DNA of 64,000 nt, taken from the IMG/VR virus record IMGVR_UViG_3300030389_002443, positions 1 through 64,000 of that record. One strand, written 5' to 3'. A program made the translations under genes and the position numbers. Positions 7,287 to 14,301 of this stretch are shown piece after piece. Position 1 is the stretch's first letter; every line of letters begins with the position of its first letter. Under the pieces are notes generated by a model. The model did not search any database. It saw only the letters and a list, made by a program, of their open reading frames with translations, and had not been told where the DNA came from. This DNA comes from a virus.

Positions 7287-7812
7287 AGAACTAACCAAGA
7301 ATGAAAAGAAGATTCAGTTGATTGAGATGTTTCTCAAGGCTGAGAAGAAAACACCACCCCATATAAAAAAGGCTCTTAGGGCTTTAGTAAAAACTGCTAA
7401 AGAAGACATGAGTAATTTTGATGCTGTTTGGCAAGGGATAGTAGGAGTCTGTTCCTCACTACCTAGTTATGGAATTGAAAATCCTACTGGTAGAGGTAAA
7501 CAAGGTGAACTACCATACGATGTAGATGTAAACATCAGAACTATTTGTGAAGCAATATATGATATTAGTATAACCTCATATAAATCTAGTAAGATGTTAG
7601 CAGTTATGGCCAAAGGTAAAAACTACAGTGCTATTACTGCTCAAGAATATGCAGAAAAAGAAGTGAGGACAATAGAAAGAAATCTAAAAGACTGGTACAA
7701 AAACTATTGTAAAATAGGAACTGCTAGTTTCAAACCTAATGCAAGGACATGGGATGGTCAGTTGGTAAAAGGACTTCCAGTATTTGGTTATCCGAAGGAG
7801 GTGAAAGAATGA
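7270..7812 (+). CDS. Early protein (180 aa), unknown
   Basis: The start at MQGNNAELTKNEKK is set by the promoter 29 bases upstream; a longer frame from 7246 would begin within the TATA box. The N-terminus is Lys-rich and helical (IQLIEMFLKAEKKTPPHIKK). The centre has a Gly/Pro-rich loop and the C-terminus is rich in aromatics. No family recognised. First gene of the 7.3-9.1 kb cluster. Confidence 0.6.
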   Translation: MQGNNAELTKNEKKIQLIEMFLKAEKKTPPHIKKALRALVKTAKEDMSNFDAVWQGIVGVCSSLPSYGIENPTGRGKQGELPYDVDVNIRTICEAIYDISITSYKSSKMLAVMAKGKNYSAITAQEYAEKEVRTIERNLKDWYKNYCKIGTASFKPNARTWDGQLVKGLPVFGYPKEVKE

Positions 7813-7922
7813 ATCATGTAAAAAGAAAAGCGGCAAGAAGTAGATACTTGAGTAAATTCAAGGCTAGAAAACATTATGAAAATAATAAAGAAGAAATTAA
7901 TAAGAAGGGGTTGAAAAAATGA
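7809..7922 (+). CDS. Tiny basic protein (37 aa)
   Basis: Starts MNHVKRKAARSRYLSKFKAR; about 40 percent Lys and Arg. Overlaps both neighbours by four bases. Probably nucleic-acid-binding, function unknown. Confidence 0.5.
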   Translation: MNHVKRKAARSRYLSKFKARKHYENNKEEINKKGLKK

Positions 7923-8161
7923 GAAAAGAAAAAGTAGATAAAATAGTATTCGGTGATTACATCGGTGGATATGATAATGGATGTAGAATTGTATTAAAAA
8001 AGGATTATGGCCATATAGAAGTAATCAAAAGATGGGTTTCTGATGGTGGTCGAAATATGTCAAAAATTATATCATATCACTGGACTAATGAAGAAATGAT
8101 TGAATTGATTGAGTTTTTCCAAAATGTTGACTTAGAAGAATGGAAGGAGGAATTACAATGA
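7919..8161 (+). CDS. Small early protein (80 aa)
   Basis: Starts MRKEKVDKIVFGDYIGGYDN; beta-rich N-terminal half and acidic helical end (MIELIEFFQNVDLEEWKEEL). Overlaps the next gene by four bases. Not recognised. Confidence 0.5.
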   Translation: MRKEKVDKIVFGDYIGGYDNGCRIVLKKDYGHIEVIKRWVSDGGRNMSKIISYHWTNEEMIELIEFFQNVDLEEWKEELQ

Positions 8162-8391
8162 GTGAATACCACCACCTAATGCAACAAGGTAGTTTTAGTG
8201 AAACAATACTATGGGATGCTAGAGATAAACTTGACCCGCCAGCAAAAGGATTTGTTATGTTTGCATCATCTTGTCCCGAAACTAATATTCCATTCTTGAT
8301 GAATAATTGGGATGTTGATGAAAAAGATATTGTTATTGTCCTATATGATGGGCATGAAACTATATGGTATCGTAAGGAGGATGATGAATAG
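8158..8391 (+). CDS. Small early protein (77 aa)
   Basis: The start MSEYHHLMQQGSF is chosen for its GGAGGAATTACA ribosome-binding site and ATGA overlap with the previous gene. Acidic C-terminus (WYRKEDDE). Function unknown. Confidence 0.5.
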   Translation: MSEYHHLMQQGSFSETILWDARDKLDPPAKGFVMFASSCPETNIPFLMNNWDVDEKDIVIVLYDGHETIWYRKEDDE

Positions 8392-8392
8392 A

Positions 8393-8728
8393 ATGATTGA
8401 CATAGACAAATATGAAAGACATACACCTACACCTTGGACTGTTAATGTTCACACAATCGGTAAGGATAGGGAAATCACCGCAATAGTGATTGAGTCAAAC
8501 ATGACTACACATTCCAACTGTGTATTAGCAGAAGTCGAAGTTGAAAATAAATACGCTGAGGCCGATGCACAACTCATCGCAGACGCACCACTTCTCCTCG
8601 CAGAAGTCAAGCGTTTACGTGAAGAACTAAGGCTTACTAAGGAATGGTTAGACCAACTTTATGATGAGGAATTAGTGTCTGCGTTTAGGTTTCATGTATA
8701 TGGAATCAATGATGATGGAGATGAATAG
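8393..8728 (+). CDS. Phage-type protein with LLAEVKRLREEL helix (111 aa)
   Basis: N-terminal HTPTPWTV and the central DAQLIADAPLLLAEVKRLRE are typical of short phage proteins of unknown role with the pattern HTPGPW...LIAAAPDLLAEVERLR. The helix is probably a short coiled coil. The same LLAEVKRLREEL helix recurs in the gene at 8909, with near-identical DNA. Confidence 0.6.
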   Translation: MIDIDKYERHTPTPWTVNVHTIGKDREITAIVIESNMTTHSNCVLAEVEVENKYAEADAQLIADAPLLLAEVKRLREELRLTKEWLDQLYDEELVSAFRFHVYGINDDGDE

Positions 8729-8729
8729 A

Positions 8730-8912
8730 ATGATTGACACAGACAAATTTACATTCGACTTATCAAAGTTAAGGTTACTTGAAACAGAAATGCAAGTAAC
8801 AATTTGGAAGCATGAAAAGAGTGGTACACCACAGATAATAATTGATGGGTTTAAAGATGCGTTGAATCACATTACAAAAGCGATAGACATATTGGAAAGG
8901 GATGACCTATGA
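8730..8912 (+). CDS. Small early protein (60 aa)
   Basis: Starts MIDTDKFTFDLSKLRLLETE. The leader MIDxDK and the DNA preceding the ATG resemble the gene at 8393, suggesting a local duplication of the start region. Overlaps the following gene by four bases. Confidence 0.45.
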   Translation: MIDTDKFTFDLSKLRLLETEMQVTIWKHEKSGTPQIIIDGFKDALNHITKAIDILERDDL

Positions 8913-9115
8913 AAAAGGCTGACAAATACGAAGGATTGATTGATGCAGAAGGTTACGTTGACTACGATGGATTAGACCACCTACTAGCAGAAGTCAAGCG
9001 GTTACGTGAAGAATTGGATGCCGCAGAAGATGTTATTCTATATGCTCTTGATAGAGTGGGTAACGATGATGATGCTAAGAAAGTATTTGAGGATTTCTTA
9101 GAGGGGATTAAATGA
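8909..9115 (+). CDS. Small coiled-coil protein (68 aa)
   Basis: Contains HLLAEVKRLREELDAAEDVI, almost identical to the helix in the gene at 8393, then an acidic end. Last gene of this early cluster. Probably a short coiled-coil dimer; function unknown. Confidence 0.5.
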   Translation: MKKADKYEGLIDAEGYVDYDGLDHLLAEVKRLREELDAAEDVILYALDRVGNDDDAKKVFEDFLEGIK

Positions 9116-9189
9116 TACCTAGATATTGGTGGAATGAATAACATGAGATAATAGGTTTTTATATGGGCTAATAGGTTTTTATAGGGTTG

Positions 9190-9220
9190 CAAAGACCTTA
9201 CCATATGGTAGTAGTCTTTG
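9190..9220. repeat. Palindromic CCATATGG repeat, copy 3
   Basis: CAAAGAC (9190-9196), TACCATATGGTA (9199-9210) and GTCTTTG (9214-9220), followed by GCTACCCC. Symmetric within one base. Preceded by GAGATAATAGG, which also precedes copy 5. Confidence 0.65.
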
Positions 9221-9251
9221 GCTACCCCGCCAAAAAAAACGAAAAAAAAGA

Positions 9252-9277
9252 GGGAGGCCACTAAAAAGTGACCCCCC
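9252..9277 (-). terminator. Possible terminator of the DUF932 gene
   Basis: CACT-AAAA-AGTG core with G-rich and C-rich extensions. On the minus strand it is followed by two runs of eight T, as expected for termination of the transcript of the gene ending at 9425. Distance from that stop is about 150 bases. Confidence 0.35.
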
Positions 9278-9424
9278 AATTTCGCCCTCGTGGGAACCAT
9301 GGAACTGAACTATTTCAAGCCGATTAAGCAACATTAACGAATAATGATTTACCCCCATGGTGATTAAGTACCGAGCCTAAATCTATCTCGTATTATTAGG
9401 TTTTATTCACCTGTAAAAATGACT

Positions 9425-10447
9425 CTATGCTTGTATAGGACTAAATTGCATTGAAAGGTCTAAGGCTCTCCTTTTAGAAGTTAAACCATCACCTAATAAT
9501 GAATTTTCTAATCCTTTTGAGACTTCCTCTGGGGTCATATTGTAACCTTTTGATGAACTGACGCATTTTTGATGGTCAACCCAAAAAGTAAAGGCATTAT
9601 ATGCGGCCCAAGCGGTATTTTTCATATTACCTACTAGGTTAGTTTCATGTGACATATTTTGAATTAACTTAGTCAATATATTTTGACTTCTTGTAGTTAA
9701 TTCGCCATCGTCATTATATGATAACTTAGCAGCCTCTATGAAATATGTTTCAATTTGTTCGGGTGTTAATTCTACATTCATTAAGTTTTGATAAAACTCT
9801 TTAGTCCTTTCAAAATCCTCATTGATAAGACCTAATGCTTCTCTAGCAGCATCTACTTTATTGAACATATTTTTAGTATGTCTAATATTGTAAATTTCTC
9901 TTCTACTTCTACCATCTGCTAAAGCCATTTGTAAAGTATTATTGCAAACTACTCTTACGAATGTAGGCATAATTTTTACTGAACCGCTACCATCATGAGT
10001 ATTAGTTAAAAGAAGGTAAGGGATTACTTCATCACCTTCACCAATTTTTACATGATTTGGTAGTTTAGCCAATATCCAAATTGTTCGACCACCTTTCATT
10101 GAACCACATGTTTCATACATTGCTAACCCTTCTTGAACTATTTCATCAAAAAAGGCGAATGCGTCCACATTGTCAAGTACTTGGTACTTTTCACCAACTA
10201 TCCCAAGAGGCAATTCATTATCGCTTCTAACGGTAGCATATTTACTAGATATTGGTCTAAAGGAGCCATCTAACATCTTTTGGTAAACTAGTTCTTTTGT
10301 TACCATCCATTCAAGATGCGCTTTTTCAAGTGCTTCTTTTGATGTCATTAACCCTTCTACTTGTGTCCCTAACCCATGCCATGGGATTCCATTAGCATAA
10401 GCCATTTCTACTTGTCCATGCATGTTTGTAGTAAGATGATGAGCCAT
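9425..10447 (-). CDS. DUF932 / TIGR03299-type protein
   Basis: About 340 residues from MAHHLTTNMHGQVEMAYANG. The motif AYANGIPWHGLGTQV near residue 15, then SSKYATVRSDNELPLGIVG, LLLTNTHDGSGSVKI and VRVVCNNTLQMAL match the DUF932 family of phage and plasmid proteins. The family is conserved in many mobile elements but its function is not established; some members lie near replication genes. The start is set by a GGAGGGTGGT ribosome-binding site. It is alone on the minus strand between plus-strand blocks, so it is probably separately regulated. Confidence 0.8.
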   Translation of the reverse strand: MAHHLTTNMHGQVEMAYANGIPWHGLGTQVEGLMTSKEALEKAHLEWMVTKELVYQKMLDGSFRPISSKYATVRSDNELPLGIVGEKYQVLDNVDAFAFFDEIVQEGLAMYETCGSMKGGRTIWILAKLPNHVKIGEGDEVIPYLLLTNTHDGSGSVKIMPTFVRVVCNNTLQMALADGRSRREIYNIRHTKNMFNKVDAAREALGLINEDFERTKEFYQNLMNVELTPEQIETYFIEAAKLSYNDDGELTTRSQNILTKLIQNMSHETNLVGNMKNTAWAAYNAFTFWVDHQKCVSSSKGYNMTPEEVSKGLENSLLGDGLTSKRRALDLSMQFSPIQA

Positions 10448-10550
10448 TAAGACCACCCTCCACAACAAACAGACACTAGGAGATTTGCCTCTCCTCTAGC
10501 ATAACATAACGTTGTATAACTATCTGTCATGACCTAGTAAGAGATTACCC

Positions 10551-10564
10551 TATATATAGGGGTT
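10551..10564 (-). promoter_or_regulatory. TATA promoter of the DUF932 gene
   Basis: CCTATATATAGG is a symmetric TATA element about 105 bases upstream of the start at 10447. It is on the correct side for minus-strand transcription and immediately next to palindrome copy 4. Confidence 0.45.
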
Positions 10565-10566
10565 GT

Positions 10567-10600
10567 CCAAAGACTAACAACCATATGGTTCAATCTTTGG
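10567..10600. repeat. Palindromic CCATATGG repeat, copy 4
   Basis: CCAAAGA (10567-10573), AACCATATGGTT (10579-10590) and TCTTTGG (10594-10600). The left arm is two bases further from the centre than the right. GACCCC follows at 10611. It lies between divergent genes (10447 minus, 10667 plus), as an operator would. A minus-strand GGAATAATGC lies at 10632-10623. Confidence 0.6.
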
Positions 10601-10666
10601 ATAGCGTAGCGACCCCATAAGTGCATTATTCCAAAGCATTATAAGGGGAAACTGCTAGGAGAGTAT

Positions 10667-10786
10667 ATGGCAGATAGAGATGAACGAGAAATTAAGAAAG
10701 AAATAGAAAAACTATGGGTAAATGCAACAATTCAAGAATTAGAGTGTATTGAAGACTATGTATCTTACATACTAAGGTGGAGTTGA
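10667..10786 (+). CDS. Tiny helical protein (39 aa)
   Basis: Starts MADRDEREIKKEIEKLWVNA, charged and helical. A TATAAG box about 27 bases upstream (10640) implies a leaderless message. Function unknown. Confidence 0.45.
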   Translation: MADRDEREIKKEIEKLWVNATIQELECIEDYVSYILRWS

Positions 10787-10792
10787 TTTAGA

Positions 10793-10864
10793 ATGATTAC
10801 AACATGTTGTGGGATTATGATATTTGTGCATTTGGATTGTCCTTTCTGTGAGGTGGTAGAATAA
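10793..10864 (+). CDS. Possible 23-residue peptide
   Basis: Reads MITTCCGIMIFVHLDCPFCE, with a hydrophobic run and two Cys pairs. It overlaps the next ATG (TAATG) and may be a real short peptide or simply a translation-coupling leader. Low confidence. Confidence 0.3.
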   Translation: MITTCCGIMIFVHLDCPFCEVVE

Positions 10865-11007
10865 TGGCTAAATATATACTAACAGATTGGAAAGGATGCT
10901 ATGAAGATGATGAACCCCATGTTTATATCTTCAAAAATAAAGATGAATTAATTGAAAAGTTATTAGGTTTTTTAGATGATGATATTAGATTAGAGGTGGT
11001 TAAGTAA
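10864..11007 (+). CDS. Small acidic protein (47 aa)
   Basis: Starts MAKYILTDWKGCYEDDEPHV with a GAGGTGGTAGA ribosome-binding site; its stop overlaps the next start (TAATG). Beta-alpha-type pattern; function unknown. Confidence 0.5.
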   Translation: MAKYILTDWKGCYEDDEPHVYIFKNKDELIEKLLGFLDDDIRLEVVK

Positions 11008-11303
11008 TGGCACTAATAATTAGAACAGATGGTAGTACAGAGAAAATAAATAATCCTACCTTAGAACAATTACAAGAAGCAGTAGGAGGTCGCATAGAAT
11101 ATGTCCGTATTCGAGAAGGATTGATAGATGGGTCTAACTATATGTATTGTAATGAGGAAGGAAAAAATGAAGGGTTAGAGTATAATGAACATGCCACTAT
11201 ACTTGCAGAGGGTTGTATCATGAGTTGGGATTTTATTGTAGGTAATGTGGTTGTAATGTTTGAAGGAGAAGATGGTAATCTTGGAGTTCTTGAGGAGGAG
11301 TGA
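11007..11303 (+). CDS. DUF3846-like protein
   Basis: 98 residues. The pattern IIRTDGSTEKIN-LEQLQEAVGGRIEYVRI followed by a segment with EEGK and NEHATILA matches the DUF3846 family common in phages and plasmids, whose function is not known. It sits in a run of small phage-type accessory genes. Confidence 0.65.
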   Translation: MALIIRTDGSTEKINNPTLEQLQEAVGGRIEYVRIREGLIDGSNYMYCNEEGKNEGLEYNEHATILAEGCIMSWDFIVGNVVVMFEGEDGNLGVLEEE

Positions 11304-11449
11304 TTAATTTGTATAAGATAATAAGATTTAGATTTAAAGGTAACAATCGTGTAATAAAACGTAATCTTACCTTAGAAGAAGCACAAGCACATTGCAGAAG
11401 AGATGATACTAGAGGAGATGGTTGGTTTGATGGGTATGCGGAGCAATAA
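11300..11449 (+). CDS. Conserved small phage protein (49 aa)
   Basis: A GTG start overlaps the preceding stop (GTGA). The product YKIIRFRFKGNNRVIKRN-LTLEEAQAHC ends in WFDGYAEQ. I recognise this pattern (YKIxRF...GLTLEEAQAHC...WFDGY) from many phage and plasmid genomes. Function unknown. Confidence 0.6.
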   Translation: MINLYKIIRFRFKGNNRVIKRNLTLEEAQAHCRRDDTRGDGWFDGYAEQ

Positions 11450-11498
11450 CATGAGATAATAAGAAAAGGTAGTTGTTTATAGGGACACTACGTTTTTT

Positions 11499-11528
11499 CA
11501 AAGATTGAACCATATGGTAAGGTCTTTG
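11499..11528. repeat. Palindromic CCATATGG repeat, copy 5
   Basis: CAAAGA (11499-11504), ACCATATGGT (11509-11518) and TCTTTG (11523-11528), exactly symmetric about 11513.5, followed by ATACCCC. Preceded by ACATGAGATAATA as in copy 3. Confidence 0.65.
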
Positions 11529-11599
11529 ATACCCCAGTATATATAGGTAATTTTCTGACTATATCATGACACAAAAAAATGTGACAGGAGGCAATAAGA

Positions 11600-11884
11600 A
11601 TGACTGAAAAACCAAAAGTTAGTGTTGATAGGCACAGGATGACTGCGGGAGAAATAAGGACAGTTTTGAAAAATCATAAACCCACATATGTTTGGGGCAT
11701 GATATCAGAAGGTAATAAAATTGAGTATCTAAGTTTACACTTTGATTTTCTAGGTGTTGAATTTACAATATACTCAACTCACAATTATCCTTGGGATGAA
11801 GATACTAATGTTGATTGGGGTCAATTCATAATTGATGCAAGATTGAAAGGTATAACTGAAACCCATTATGTTGGTGAGGATTGA
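11600..11884 (+). CDS. Early protein (94 aa), unknown
   Basis: Starts MTEKPKVSVDRHRMTAGEIR after an AGGAGG ribosome-binding site. Aromatic-rich, probably a small globular domain. It lies between palindrome copy 5 and the folded RNA region. Not recognised. Confidence 0.55.
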   Translation: MTEKPKVSVDRHRMTAGEIRTVLKNHKPTYVWGMISEGNKIEYLSLHFDFLGVEFTIYSTHNYPWDEDTNVDWGQFIIDARLKGITETHYVGED

Positions 11885-11904
11885 TTAGATATATATCAGA
11901 ACAA

Positions 11905-12290
11905 TAAAAACGGTAAAACCGTCTACTTGTCCTCTAAGTGCTGCGGCATTTAGGGGACTTCTTATATTCAATAATAAATAAGCGAGTGTGAAATAGAAAT
12001 AACTCAAAAAGGCTTCGGCTAGGTTGAGGGTTATTATCTGTTGGCGTTACGAAACCTTGTATTTTACAAGGCAGGTTCGATAAAACAGTAAGTAAATAAG
12101 ATAAAAAAGAATTAAAGATTACACCTATACCCCTTTAATGACTGTTATCTTATCTTACTGCGTAAGAGAAGGGTTCAATTCCCCCGCTTGCTTTATTTTA
12201 TTCTTTGAGGTTATCTCATATCAGATATAGGCAAGGGGTGTGTCACTTTCCCATCACGATTTGATATGAGGTAATCTCTTTTTTTTTATT
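11905..12290 (+). ncRNA. Candidate structured non-coding RNA
   Basis: A gene-free stretch of about 385 bases with stacked stems: ACGGT/ACCGT (11910-11922); a 13-bp hairpin (11929-11941 with 11946-11958) with two G-U pairs; an imperfect hairpin around a GCTTCGGC loop (about 11994-12037); a 7-bp stem CCTTGTA/TACAAGG near 12055-12071; CAGTAAG/CTTACTG (about 12086/12160) enclosing TAAGATAA/TTATCTTA; a tRNA T-arm-like GGGTTCAATTCCC (12171-12183); AAGCGAG (about 11980) able to close with CTTGCTT (about 12187); and a 17-bp stem (12207-12223 with 12262-12278) with two G-U pairs, then T-runs. G-U pairs exist only if the plus strand is transcribed. A TATATAT lies at 11889-11896. Not a canonical tRNA, tmRNA, SRP or RNase P RNA as far as I can see. 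Confidence 0.5.
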
Positions 12291-12305
12291 TTTTTTGATA
12301 GGGTT

Positions 12306-12333
12306 CCAAAGACTTAACCATATGCTAAGATTT
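12306..12333. repeat. Degenerate palindromic repeat, copy 6
   Basis: CCAAAGAC then TTAACCATATG; the right arm is eroded (CTAAGATTTTCC). It still sits in an intergenic position directly after the folded RNA. Counted as a decayed member of the family. Confidence 0.4.
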
Positions 12334-12419
12334 TCCGAGAGTACCAATGCTTAAACGCATTTAACCAAACCCAATCTATAATAAACATCTCTCAATACGA
12401 ACAATATATTGTTATCATT

Positions 12420-12780
12420 TTAGTTATGTTTTTATTAGGTGAGGAGTGGGTTGTATATTATATAGTATATTATATTAGTATTAATGTATTATATTATCTA
12501 TTATATATTGTATTAGTAAGGGAGGGTATTAATCTCATCTATCTCACTTATATCTCATTTTAGGACTTATTAAAAATCTTTATTTTTTATATTGTTTTTA
12601 ATGATTTTAATATATATATCTCATATCTCATATATCTCACTCATGTATGTGTGTGAAAAAAACCCCTTAAATGGCCTTGGGGGTGTTTCCTTTTATTTTT
12701 GACTGAGATGGTGAGATATGAGATATAAGGGAGCAGTGCAGCGTTTAGCCACTGAGATGAATAAGAGATGAGTGAGATGA
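12420..12780. other. AT-rich inverted TCTCA/TGAGA arrays, possible origin
   Basis: An extreme A/T stretch (about 12450-12525) is followed by six TCTCA copies (12533, 12542, 12553, 12619, 12626, 12635) and, beyond a central hairpin, five TGAGA copies (12704, 12712, 12719, 12753, 12773). The two arrays are in opposite orientation. An unwinding-prone A/T block beside clustered short repeats in an inverted layout is the usual look of a replication origin. There is no direct proof. Confidence 0.4.
12654..12684 (-). terminator. Possible terminator of the HMG-CoA lyase operon
   Basis: On the minus strand CCCCC and GGGG can pair around AAGGCCATTTAA, and seven T follow. It lies about 180 bases beyond the stop of the lyase gene. 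Confidence 0.35.
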
Positions 12781-12863
12781 AGCAGACGGGTAATTGCAAG
12801 AGATGGCTTCACCCCACGAATATATTGTAAGAGGGGCTTTTATTTAAAATTCGGGGAGTGTAT

Positions 12864-13697
12864 TTAGGTGACAATATTTTTTGCGAAAGTTGTGGCTAGA
12901 TGTAAATCTTTGATTGGGTCTATTGGAATATCGTTGTTGATGGCCCAAGTTACCAAATCTTCTGTGGCTAGATTAGCACCAGAATCTTTAGCAAAAGGAC
13001 AGCCACCTAAACCACCAATACTAGAGTCAAATTGTCTGATGCCCAAGTCATAGGCATGTTGTACATTGTCTAGAATAGGTTCTGATTTTTCATTGTGGTG
13101 GAGATGTATTGCCCATGTAGTTCCCATGTTTTTTATTAGGGGCGAAAGTTGTGAGATAGATTCTTTATTGGCTAGGCCAGATGTATCAGATAGGACAACA
13201 GTTGAGCCTAATATTGCCGAGGATTGTAATGTGCGTTTGAGATGTTCTGGGTCAAACTTTCCTTCAACTGGACAACCAAATGCATTAGAAACATAGACAC
13301 GAATATCATCTTTAGGAATGCCGTAGAGCATACTTCTGTATCGTGAAAAGAGTTGTTCTAGGCTTATGCCAAAGTTATCTTTATTGAATGTTTCAGAAGG
13401 AGAAAGACACACATTGAATTTTTTAGCACCTACTGAAATTGCACGTTTAAGTCCTTTTTCATTAGGTACAAGAACTCCAAGATTACAATCAAGGTGCGAA
13501 ACTTTTCTATAGAGTGCATCACTGTTAGCCATGTTCGGAACTTTCTTCGGATGGACAAAACTTCCAACTTCTATATTTTTTAAACCAGCGTTGTATAATA
13601 AATTAACCATAGTTACTTTGTCTTCTAAAGGGATTACAGATTTGATTCCCTGTAAACCATCTCTAGGGCCGACTTCGTAAATGGTTATTTTTTCCAT
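12864..13697 (-). CDS. HMG-CoA lyase
   Basis: 277 residues, a complete DRE-TIM barrel of the hydroxymethylglutaryl-CoA lyase type, which cleaves HMG-CoA to acetyl-CoA and acetoacetate. Seen: VGPRDGLQ at residues 9-16 (catalytic Arg12, metal-binding Asp13), SFVHPKKVPNM, LSDTSG, the metal-ligand pair His198/His200 (AIHLHH), the loop signature GLGGCPFA with Cys233, and ANLATEDLV with Asn242. Every residue known to be essential in characterised lyases is present, so activity is likely. It is slightly shorter than bacterial and human mature enzymes (about 300). It is the last gene of a four-gene minus-strand operon with small proteins, two of them clearly membrane-spanning. Archaeal lipids are made from HMG-CoA through mevalonate, so the enzyme could redirect host lipid precursor; this role is inferred. 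Isopropylmalate/homocitrate synthases share the barrel but lack the GGCPxA loop. Confidence 0.9.
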   Translation of the reverse strand: MEKITIYEVGPRDGLQGIKSVIPLEDKVTMVNLLYNAGLKNIEVGSFVHPKKVPNMANSDALYRKVSHLDCNLGVLVPNEKGLKRAISVGAKKFNVCLSPSETFNKDNFGISLEQLFSRYRSMLYGIPKDDIRVYVSNAFGCPVEGKFDPEHLKRTLQSSAILGSTVVLSDTSGLANKESISQLSPLIKNMGTTWAIHLHHNEKSEPILDNVQHAYDLGIRQFDSSIGGLGGCPFAKDSGANLATEDLVTWAINNDIPIDPIKDLHLATTFAKNIVT

Positions 13698-13876
13698 CTC
13701 TTTACTCTCCTAACGATTATAGTAGACAATGATACCCAAAATAAAACTTCTGCTGCAATTAGAATCCCTGCTACGATTGGGCCGAATTTGAATATGTCTC
13801 CGTTGAGGCAACCCTTCACTTGTTCGCAAACATCTGCCATTCTAGGGCCATCTATTGATGGTGGGTTAATGTTCAT
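13685..13876 (-). CDS. Small membrane protein (63 aa)
   Basis: An N-terminal soluble stretch with two Cys (VCEQVKGCLNG) is followed by one transmembrane helix (FGPIVAGILIAAEVLFWVSL) and a basic cytoplasmic-like tail (RRVKRWKK). Overlaps the start of the lyase gene by 13 bases. Function unknown; a membrane-anchored partner in the same operon. Confidence 0.6.
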   Translation of the reverse strand: MNINPPSIDGPRMADVCEQVKGCLNGDIFKFGPIVAGILIAAEVLFWVSLSTIIVRRVKRWKK

Positions 13877-14144
13877 TTTTATCCAATCCGTTTATTCGTG
13901 CGATTTGGCAACCATATCTTATTTTAGTTGTAGAGTCTAAATCCCAAAAGGTAACATTAGATTTGTTTTTATCGTTGATAGAATCTAAGTAAGCACATAG
14001 TTGTTTACGTGACATCTTTTGAAAATCTTCGTCAATGTCTAGACCTAAAATGTTACCATCATTTGGATAAGATACGAACTGTTCTATGAAGACATAAACC
14101 CATCCCATGAGTCTAAGAAAGGATTTAATTATTCCTCCCAACAT
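13866..14144 (-). CDS. Small, possibly membrane-attached protein (92 aa)
   Basis: Starts MLGGIIKSFLRLMGWVYVFI, an amphipathic to hydrophobic segment that may attach to the membrane, followed by a soluble, acidic then neutral domain. Overlaps both neighbours. No recognised family. Confidence 0.55.
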   Translation of the reverse strand: MLGGIIKSFLRLMGWVYVFIEQFVSYPNDGNILGLDIDEDFQKMSRKQLCAYLDSINDKNKSNVTFWDLDSTTKIRYGCQIARINGLDKNEH

Positions 14145-14301
14145 TCCTTAAACCTCCTTTAAAGTCTTGATTCAATTGTTCTTTTTCTACTTCATCAAAT
14201 GTTATTTCTCCAACGTCAAATGTTATGACATTTAGGAGGAAATACCAACTTAACGATAATAGAATTATTGCTGTTGCTCCCGCTATAAATAGTGTTGACA
14301 T
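14125..14301 (-). CDS. Small membrane protein (58 aa)
   Basis: Starts MSTLFIAGATAIILLSLSWY, a single transmembrane helix at the very N-terminus, then an acidic tail (FDVGEITFDEVEKEQ). It overlaps the next gene by 20 bases and is the first gene of the lyase operon. Confidence 0.55.
   Translation of the reverse strand: MSTLFIAGATAIILLSLSWYFLLNVITFDVGEITFDEVEKEQLNQDFKGGLRNVGRNN

Larger units (their letters stand above)
9116..9424. other. Intergenic region between convergent genes
   Basis: About 310 bases with no convincing gene. It holds a doubled ATAGGTTTTTATA(T/G)GG segment (9151-9185), the third CCATATGG palindrome (9190-9220), and a hairpin at 9252-9277. The remainder (9280-9424) shows nothing I can name. 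Confidence 0.5.

Noticed and set aside
11979-12197. A canonical tRNA or tmRNA gene
   Set aside because: A T-arm-like element and a closing stem are present, but no normal D-arm, U33 or mature tRNA length; the anticodon-position hairpin has A at position 33, and the T stem has mismatches.
12164-12197. attP site matching a tRNA 3' end
   Set aside because: No integrase gene is in the window, and the segment pairs with local sequence, so an RNA fold explains it better.
12420-12780. CRISPR array
   Set aside because: Repeats are only five to six bases, irregularly spaced and in inverted groups; no cas1/cas2. The Cas4-like gene lies far away in a replication operon.
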